A stretch of 64,000 nt of DNA, from contig MNCI01026473.1 in NCBI GenBank assembly GCA_015680685.1, positions 299,212 through 363,211 on the forward strand, given 5' to 3'. Below the pieces are notes generated by a model. The model worked only from the letters and a program-made list of their open reading frames with translations, was not told the origin of the DNA and made no database searches. Origin of the DNA: Gnetum montanum (lineage: Eukaryota > Streptophyta > Gnetopsida > Gnetales > Gnetaceae). Below are positions 57,344 through 64,000 of the stretch, one piece after another. A program made the translations under genes and the position numbers. Numbering within the stretch: position 1 is the stretch's first letter; every line of letters begins with the position of its first letter.

Positions 57344-59238
57344 CTACAATCACATTGGCCAAGCATTAGTAAGGTTTTTTTTGAAGTTAAGTTATACCCT
57401 ACTACTTGTCTTAATTAATGATCTTATGTTATCACGTGTGATAGTGCCCGAAAGTTTGTAATAATGAGTCCTATGACTTAGGTGGTTCCCATTTTAGTGT
57501 CCCAGTATACCTGGTGATTAAATAATTTTTAAGAACAATTATACTAAGTGTTATAGTTAATTACCCTAGCTAATGTCCTTTGGGCGATGATAAATTTCAA
57601 AAAAGTTAGGCACTTTTCAGCAAGTGTCCCTCCCCCACGATGAAGCTGAACACTCCGAATCAAGCAAGTTCAAACAGAATTAAAATCGAAGTACCAGTGA
57701 GCGAGATATGAGGAGAAAAACAAGGGTCACTCAATCGTAAGTCGTAGAGAAAAATTGTAGAAACTCCCCCCATGTGAATGACAAAATGATGCTAAGTGTT
57801 GCGGGGGGTGACCTATTTATTGGCGGCGGGGACACGATATCTCATCCCTAGTGATGTGAGGCATAATAACAAAAAGACCGAATTTTGAAGGAATTTTCTT
57901 GAAATAAACGTTGTAAATCGAGGACATTGGCTATTATCAAGGGTTCTAGGCCAATTACATTACGTTCAAAGGCACAATTAATGATGATGGTGTGGATTTT
58001 ACCAATAAAACCTTGGGTGGTAAGAAAAAGGTGATGTGATGGTTCATGGGAACGTTGAAATTCAAAGGAGTAATAGTAAGGAAAGAAAATCGTTGTGAAA
58101 ATTATGCTGAGGGTAAGAAATGGTGTGTGGAAGCTGTGTCATAAGTGAAGATTACAAGAAATTACACAAGTGGTTCCTCCCCAAAGTAAGTTCCAACCTA
58201 TAATGCCCTTGTGTAACCACACTTAAAGTCTCCGTGGGCACTAGAAGGGTTAGATGTAATCTGCACTAACTCCACAAAACACACACATGTAAATATCACC
58301 GGAATGAGATGAAAATTCTATGCTACATGGGACACGAGCTACAATTACCTGAATAGTGAGATGAGACGAAGTATAGAAGGGATTGTAGAGATTGGGACAT
58401 GAGGTAACTGACCCAGGGCACAGTGAATCCTACGTGTAAAGCATGATTAAGGTGACATTAACCCATCATTCCAAGATCAACACCAAGTCCATTCCTCTAA
58501 TCAGTGACACAGCATTGTTTCATCCCATGATGAGAAACTATGAGAGTACCATAACAACAAGGCGTACGATCACTTGGATTTTTGTTCAAGGGAGAAGTGA
58601 CTTTTGTTTTGTGGAACTTTGTTTTTCTTTTTTTTTTCTCTTTTTTTTCTTTCTCTTTTTGAATACTGAATCCAAAAAGGCCACCAACCTTCAGGCATGG
58701 GTGCATGTTCTTCTAGTGGGACCCCCTAGAATAGCATTGGATTTTCGAGTACCCTTTTGATTACTCTTACTCCCATTTTTCATTAAATCTACAAGGATCT
58801 TAGTATGACCATGTTGCATGATAACACCCACAGTCATCACCAAAGAGAATTCACAAGTCCCCTTGATGTCACACCCTAATCATTCCCTCTTGGTCCATCC
58901 TTCTTCACTCTAGGTACAATGAACACAAAATTAATTATAAGTTTTTTAAAAATGTCAAGAATATCATTGTACCCTCGAACAGAACCTCTTATTTGTAGAG
59001 TAGATGAGTGGATGTAATGGGCTCACTGTCCAAATAATTGATTGCTCATGACTTAATAACATAGAACGGACCTCAACCAATGATCCACATGAGTGTTTTA
59101 TTCATAGACGAGATTATTTACAAAAACGTAAAAAGACAAAAACACAAAAGATAAGAAGATAAAACAAAAAGTTGCAAAATGAAAAACTAGAAAACAAAAA
59201 TTGAAAAATTAAAGAAAACTAAAAAGTGGTTATTAATC
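57344..59238 (-). other. Element G non-coding region
   Basis: Partly related to the 3' region of A, D and E (CCTTCAGGCATGGGT..CATGT near 58690; T-rich run at 58618-58660). No gene is seen. It separates gag from the extra ORF, so the latter probably needs its own or a spliced transcript. Confidence 0.5.
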
Positions 59239-61226
59239 CTACTTATTAGAATGAGGAATATCCCTCATAGCTAAATGGTTGAGGACAGCAAGGATTAATA
59301 ATTGACGACGGGGGTCCTTGCATTTTGAAAGTATTCGGGCTTGGTCATATTTACCCCATCGGATTTCACACACTTGATTATAATGAGCATAGTGGGGCAA
59401 TTTGTACAATGTAGTTCCCAGATAACGAGTTGACCCACTATAATGTTTGTGACCGTTAGGTGGTATGCAATGATTGGGATGATGCTCTCTACGGCTGCGT
59501 TCATTGGGCCGGATTGTTGTTGGAGTGTGAGTTGGCGGCCCTGATGGAATTACATGAGGCATTGGGTTCGAAGGTAAGGGTGCACCATAGTGTGGAACTT
59601 ATGCTAAGTTGGAAGATGCAGTGGCTTCAGAATTGTGTTGTCCCTTCTTACGGCCGTGTTTAAAGAAGGGACGCTTTGGATGTCAAGGAGGCTTTTCACT
59701 GTTGTTGGCAGTAGTAGCACAAGTATCATTTGAAGGTTGTTGCTGTGGTGCAAGTACCTTAGGAAAAATTGGTGGCATTGTGGAAGGAGGGAAAGGATGA
59801 GAATGTTGAAAGTTAGGAGGAGTATAAGGTGCACAAGGTGGTGGTTGTGTTGAAGGTATGGGCTAATAGTATTGAGGAGAATGGTACTGTGGTGAGATAG
59901 AGTATGTTGGCCCAGTTGCAGAAATAGGATGTTGAACTTGATAAGCGTTTGGATTCGGATAATATGAAGGGTGCCTCCAGCTTAGTGGTGGTCTCCCCCA
60001 CGACTGGGATTTTTGCCACTATGATCGAACACAGTATCTCTGTACAAACTCTAGATGTAACGTATTTCCCCAATGCTCATGTATATGTGACAAGATTGGG
60101 CATTGACCCTTGGGGTGATCGTACAGGCATATGTTACATTCATATGTATGATCAGCAGTTGAGCTCTTATTTTTCTTATCCCTTCTTTCCGATTGTCTAA
60201 CATTTTTTCCTACTTCTTGGGTTGTCAAAACTCTATCTCCAATAATGTTGATAAATTCTCCACACTTTTGATACATCCATTCCAACATCTTATTAATCTT
60301 TTCCTCGACTTCTTCTAATGTTTTTTGTATTGGCAAAGATGATGTTTCCACCTTGAGATTGGTTGATTTCTCCTTTTTATGATCATGGACCTTTGTTATG
60401 TTGAGATTTTGGTCCCATTGATGTTTTTCAACACTCTCCCATCAAGCCAATTCAAGTTCTTCTTTTGCTACCTGCTTAATAAGCTCCTGGATTTGATGGG
60501 TTTGCAGTTCATATAGTTGACCTTGGGCATACATTCCTAAGGTCTCTCTTGTCTCATTACGTAGCTCATCAATGATATGGTACATTAGCCTTTCCTCAGA
60601 AAACCCATGGCCTGGACAGTTGTTTAACAGTGAATAATATCTTTCTAAGGCCATGTCCAAGGGTTGATGTTGTGCTTGTTTCCATCCTTGGATTTGTTTC
60701 CTCAAGGCTAACACTCTTGCATAGGTTTGATATTTTTCATTAAAAACTTCTACCATTGTTGACCAATGTCGTATTGAATTTGGTTTTAATGATCTATACC
60801 ATGCTTTTGCTTGGCCAACGAGTGTCATAGGGAAGAGCTTAAGTTTTTGCCACCCATTATCAATGTTATTCCATGTGCAGGCATCGTAGAAGGCTTGTAA
60901 ATGTTGGTGCGGATCTAAGTCATCACCTCCTGAAAAATTAGGGAAGTTGTTTAAATCGATCCTAGGTAGACGGCTCTCTTTACGATGCCTACGTGAGATT
61001 CGAACAGCCTCTTGTATTTGCATTAGGCTTGTAGTGGCCAGTAGGGGTCATCGTCATCGGGTAGGTTATGCTTTCGTGCATTGGGATGACGTTGTTTTCG
61101 TTCATGTTTATAAGAAACCCCCACTTCAGGTTGTGTACTCCAATCTTCATCATTATATAGTTCGTTGGTTCTCCAATGAACTTCCTCACTAAGTGTGGCA
61201 TTATTGTAATCTTGTAGGAGAGGCAT
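59239..61226 (-). pseudogene. Element G gag
   Basis: The start is the ATG at 61226 (MPLLQDYNNATLSEEVHWRT); the N-terminus differs from the MSSSS type of A, D and E. A frameshift near 61045 leads into the intact 193-codon core 60442-61023 (SRLPRIDLNNFPNFSGGDDL, KAWYRSLKPNSIRHWSTMVE, LNNCPGHGFSEERLMYHIID). A coiled stretch follows, then the zinc knuckle CNICLYDHPKGQC (near 60100-60140) and a Pro/Thr/His-rich tail to 59239. After the tail comes a stop and non-coding DNA; no DSG protease motif follows. Confidence 0.85.
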
Positions 61227-61351
61227 GGTTGTGAAGTTGTGTGTGAATTTGCATGTGACTCTTTATAATTATTCCTTTTTCTAAAATATATATCGTTAAG
61301 TCCTTTTACAGTGACCTTGTATGATATAACTAATCTAGATAACTAGTACCA

Positions 61352-61369
61352 TCCCCGGCAACGGCGCCA
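61352..61369 (-). other. Element G primer-binding site (tRNA-Asp, perfect)
   Basis: TCCCCGGCAACGGCGCCA equals the 3' end of plant tRNA-Asp including the CCA tail. One base (A) separates it from the LTR start at 61371. It anchors the identification of the degenerate sites in A, B and E. Confidence 0.93.
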
Positions 61370-61370
61370 A

Positions 61371-62192
61371 TGATGAGTGGCGAGATACCCCTACACTCAA
61401 CCATACGAATATGAGTGTTTTCACACGTGATCTGGTCGAACTCCGTAAACGGACTAGTTGTGGCACCTAGATCGTTAACCTTAGGTCGCAATTCACTGTC
61501 TTCCCACCTGGACTAGTATTAGCTTTGTCACGTATGGTTTAGTCCAAAGTGAGGTGTATGATGTGTTCCTAATCTAATGCTACTCCTGAAGGCAATGGAA
61601 ATAAGATTAACTAAGCTAGGAGGAAAGGGTAAGAGAATCTAAACTAGCCTAAGTGCGATCAACATCCATTCCTTGATTATCCGTACACATCTTGGACTTC
61701 ATGCATGACTACCACTAGGATTACCAAGCGCAGATCCTAGGTACACCAGTGGGTTACCAAGTAGTCACACTTAAATGCTCATAATCAAGTCGTACTCATT
61801 CTACGTTTAACATGAGTTTAAGGGTGAGAGAGACTAATTAGGAAAGTAGTAAATAACAATTAAATAAATAAATAAACAAAGTGAATGCTGCAATGATGAA
61901 GTAATCTCGATCTTTATTTCCGGTCATGTGCATGTCCAAGTACGTCACACTTGAATAAAGGATGCTGTACAATTACATTCACCACACTACGGGCAGACAC
62001 TGAAAAATATTCTAACTCTGGAGGGACGAAACTGCCAGAGTCTAGCTACAATCTAACTAAGTTATCAAACAAGGGAGAGCTGCCTCTTATTTATAGAACT
62101 GGCGATGGGCTGCGATATCGCGTACGCAATATTGCGGCAGATGCGATATCGCGTACACGATATTGCGGCCCATGCAATATCGTGTCCCATCA
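61371..62192 (-). repeat. Element G 5' LTR (822 bases)
   Basis: TGATGAGTGGCGAGATACCC to TCCCATCA. TATAAATAAGAGG box near 62084-62097 (minus). The first 85 bases of U3 (62105-62190) are a chain of GCGATATCGCGTACGC-type palindromes. Confidence 0.92.
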
Positions 62193-62197
62193 CTTGT

Positions 62198-62503
62198 GTT
62201 AAAACTACATGCAACGTACTTTGCGTACAATTGTGACATGCCTATTTGTGCAAGAGCACGAAGGAGCATGTTGGGGATTGCCCGGTCTGAAGGCAACACT
62301 ATGTTACCCTCCAAGTCTCTCCAACACAGTTGCTTATCTTGATGGAGAATAAAAGTAAAGTCGGTTACATACTCATCGAAATGAGTATATATCACTCGAA
62401 ATTGTTGAGGAACTGGTGGATCTGGGTTACTTGTGTTGTACCGCTAACTATCTCTTGTGTTGTTCCTAGGTGGTGAAGTGCTTTTGTGCGAAGAAGAAGA
62501 CAT
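62198..62503 (-). pseudogene. Element E gag, N-terminal part
   Basis: From the ATG at 62503 (MSSSSHKSTSPPRNNTRDS, then a stop) the frame reads VIYTHFDEYVTDFTFILHQD, GNIVLPSDRAIPNMLLRALA and SQLYAKYV, and continues at 53810 beyond element G. Among A, D and E this is the least damaged copy of the N-terminal block. Confidence 0.82.
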
Positions 62504-62630
62504 GTTTGTCTTGTTCGGTGTGTTGTTTACCGTTATCTTATTTTTCTTTTGATCAACCCTACGGCGTCGTTTAAGCTTCCCAACGATGTGGATGATTTCC
62601 TATGTTCTACATAGCACACAAACAACTAAG

Positions 62631-62648
62631 TCCCCAACAACAACGCTA
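62631..62648 (-). other. Element E primer-binding site (decayed tRNA-Asp type)
   Basis: TCCCCAACAACAACGCTA aligns with TCCCCGGCAACGGCGCCA with five changes. It lies one base from the LTR edge at 62650, as in A, B and G. Confidence 0.8.
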
Positions 62649-62649
62649 A

Positions 62650-63444
62650 TGATGAGTGGCGAGGTATCCCTACACTCAACCATACGAATACGAGCGTCTC
62701 ATGCGCAATCCGATCGAACTCCAAGGACTAAGTGCTTACACGCCTTAATGGAACACTTATAGTTAATCAATCGTTGTCCTCCCAAACTTACTTGTATTGT
62801 CACGGTTGTATGGTTAAGTAAGTTTGAGGTATGTGATTTTTATATCTTTTATCTTTTTAACGCCTATGCTAATAAGGAAGGGTGAAGAGACAAAGTAACT
62901 AACTTTCATTAACTACTCATTAACTAAGTTCTAATTGTCCTAGCACTAGTATCCGTTCCCACTTGTAGCACACACCCTGAACCAGTGCAACGCTGCTGGG
63001 ATTACCAAACGCTACTCGTTACTGGGTTACCAAGCATTGCACACGTGTTTGAAGCGGTCGTACTGAATGCGCTTAACTAGGAGAGTTGAGGGTTGAGAGA
63101 GATTAATTATCTAGGAAAGCAATTAAACATTTAACAGTAATTAAATCCTATTTAGCTTAGTCCACATGCTGCAAGGTTTATCATAAAGTTCGTCTTTATT
63201 TCCGTACACAAATGTGTACTCAGGTACAATTTGCTTGAATAAAGATCCGTTCACTTTGAGACTCCTATTGCGGGTACATGGAAATTATTCTAACTCTGGA
63301 ATGCTAAAACTGCTATAGTTTGGCTAAGGTCTAGATCTAGATGGAGAAACAAGGGAAAGCCGCCTCTTATTTATAGAACTGGCGACGGGCTGCGATATCG
63401 CGTAAGCGATATTGTAGGGGCCAACGCAATATCGCAGCTCATCA
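62650..63444 (-). repeat. Element E 5' LTR (795 bases)
   Basis: TGATGAGTGGCGAGGTATCC to CTCATCA. Pairs with 36620-36843 plus 48328-48892 (789 bases). TATAAATAAGAGG box near 63363-63376. Confidence 0.92.
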
Positions 63445-63449
63445 TACAC

Positions 63450-63675
63450 AATGCTCGAATAAAGATCCATTCACTCTATGACTCCTACTGCAGCACACAG
63501 AAATAATTCTAAACTCTGGGGGGAAAATGGCAAGAGTTTGACTAGGGACTAACTTTCTAATGTGGAAACCAACGGCACTGCCTCTTATTTATAGGCAAGG
63601 AGACAGGTTGCAATATTGGGTATCCGACATCGCATGGTTGATCCGATATCGCAGACGCGATATCGCGGTTCATCA
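63450..63675 (-). repeat. Element D 5' LTR, second part
   Basis: AATGCTCGAATAAAGATCC onward continues the LTR left at 36619 and matches 25040-25262 of the 3' LTR. It ends TTCATCA. TAGGG (63676-63680) is the right target duplication of D. Confidence 0.9.
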
Positions 63676-63680
63676 TAGGG

Positions 63681-64000
63681 TTCTATGGTTTACATTATGA
63701 AAGTCTATTACTTTCATTACACAATGGATTCTATGATTGATTAAGTAATCTTTGTACATGATTTCTAGATTTTGCTTGATTACAATTTTGTTGGCATCTT
63801 CTCCAATGTTGATTGTTTTGTCATGGAGGTTTTGTTTCTTCTTGATTCCTCATACAATTGTAAATTTAATTTACCTTTTCTTTCAATATCTTCAAGGATG
63901 TAAAATTTCTTAGTAACCAAACTTACTCTTTTGCTTACTATTTGACAAGAAGAGAGCTATTGAAGGGCATCATTAATTGTAATTCATGACTTCATGAACT
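63681..64000. other. Right flank of element D, no gene recognised
   Basis: AT-rich DNA without a frame or repeat I can name. It is continuous in origin with 24111-24457. Confidence 0.5.

Larger units (their letters stand above)
53816..62192 (-). mobile_element. Element G: gag element without protease or pol, with an extra ORF
   Basis: LTRs are at 53816-53989 (continuing into the gap) and 61371-62192; CTTGT lies on both sides; length is 8,377 bases including 764 N. In minus order come a perfect tRNA-Asp primer site, gag, a non-coding part related to that of D, then a long coiled-coil ORF region, and the 3' LTR. I find no protease, reverse transcriptase or integrase. It inserted into the gag of E. 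Confidence 0.9.
36620..63444 (-). mobile_element. Element E: gag-protease element lacking pol, carrying F and G
   Basis: The 3' LTR is 36620-36843 plus 48328-48892. The 5' LTR is 62650-63444. TACAC lies on both sides. Without F (11,479+5) and G (8,377+5) it is about 6,959 bases, nearly the size of A (7,003), and co-linear with it. It has gag, protease and the same pol deletion junction. It inserted in the 5' LTR of D and is younger than D but older than F and G. Frames are broken. Confidence 0.92.
24463..63675 (-). mobile_element. Element D: Athila-type Ty3/gypsy element with pol, opened by nested insertions
   Basis: The 3' LTR is at 24463-25262. The 5' LTR is at 36044-36619 plus 63450-63675, with TAGGA/TAGGG outside. 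In minus sense it carries gag, protease, reverse transcriptase, RNase H, integrase with a GPY/F end, a non-coding part and a polypurine tract. Athila affiliation rests on the MDDFS palm motif, the pol layout and the family's tRNA-Asp primer site. Subtracting E (36620-63444 plus 5 duplicated bases) and the insertion 31093-33976 leaves about 9.5 kb. It is the only member of its family in the window with pol. All frames are broken. It is the oldest layer of the right-hand nest. Confidence 0.9.

Noticed and set aside
61352-61369. tRNA-Asp gene
   Set aside because: Only the 3' 18 bases including CCA are present, next to an LTR; it is a primer-binding site.

Overview
This window is plant nuclear DNA, and almost all of it is decayed transposable elements. 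Three things point to a plant. There are Ty3/gypsy elements of Athila and Tat type, two of which keep a primer-binding site complementary to plant tRNA-Asp. There is a mitochondrial nad6 fragment of plant type, and there are broken pieces of the nuclear genes KRR1 and a CHX-type cation/H+ exchanger. The depth of nesting and the strong decay suggest a large, slowly purged genome. A gymnosperm would fit, but nothing seen here proves that. I find no intact host gene, no tRNA or rRNA gene and no CRISPR array. Two assembly gaps (31681-32027 and 53990-54753) and two single Ns (26734 and 29497) are present.

Left part (1-18830). A truncated LTR (1-282) abuts a host segment that carries three copies of the 5' end of a KRR1 gene: 283-357, 1140-1425, and a third copy split into 3405-3599, 17651-17664 and 18518-18606. 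The third copy adjoins a nad6 fragment of mitochondrial origin (3020-3410). It is split by element B (3600-17650, + strand; target duplication GAATT/GAATC), which is itself split inside its 5' LTR by element A (3799-10801, - strand; target duplication TAGAT on both sides). A solo LTR (C, 17665-18517) sits 14 bases to the right of B.

Middle part (18830-24462). This is AT-rich old DNA with a Ty1/copia reverse transcriptase/RNase H remnant (about 19340-20520, +) and a LINE C-terminal remnant (about 23870-24110, +). The rest is unassigned.

Right part (24463-63675). This is one Athila-type element, D (- strand; TAGGA/TAGGG), opened up by later insertions. Element E (36620-63444, TACAC) landed in D's 5' LTR. 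Element F, a Tat-type element of a different lineage (36844-48322, CTAAT), landed in E's 3' LTR. Element G (53816-62192, CTTGT) landed in E's gag. A further insertion of 2.9 kb (31093-33976, flanked by GATAA) with a CHX gene fragment interrupts D's gag.

How the elements relate. A, B, D, E and G share gag type, LTR ends (TGATGA...CATCA in D, E, G and A) and tRNA-Asp priming. Only D keeps reverse transcriptase, RNase H and integrase. A and E carry gag and protease, and share what looks like one pol deletion at the same junction. B has lost pol at another point. G has no protease or pol, but has a separate coiled-coil ORF before its 3' LTR. After subtraction of nested DNA, A, B and E are all close to 7.0 kb and D is about 9.5 kb. 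I infer a family in which short gag-only members were mobilised in trans by D-like elements.
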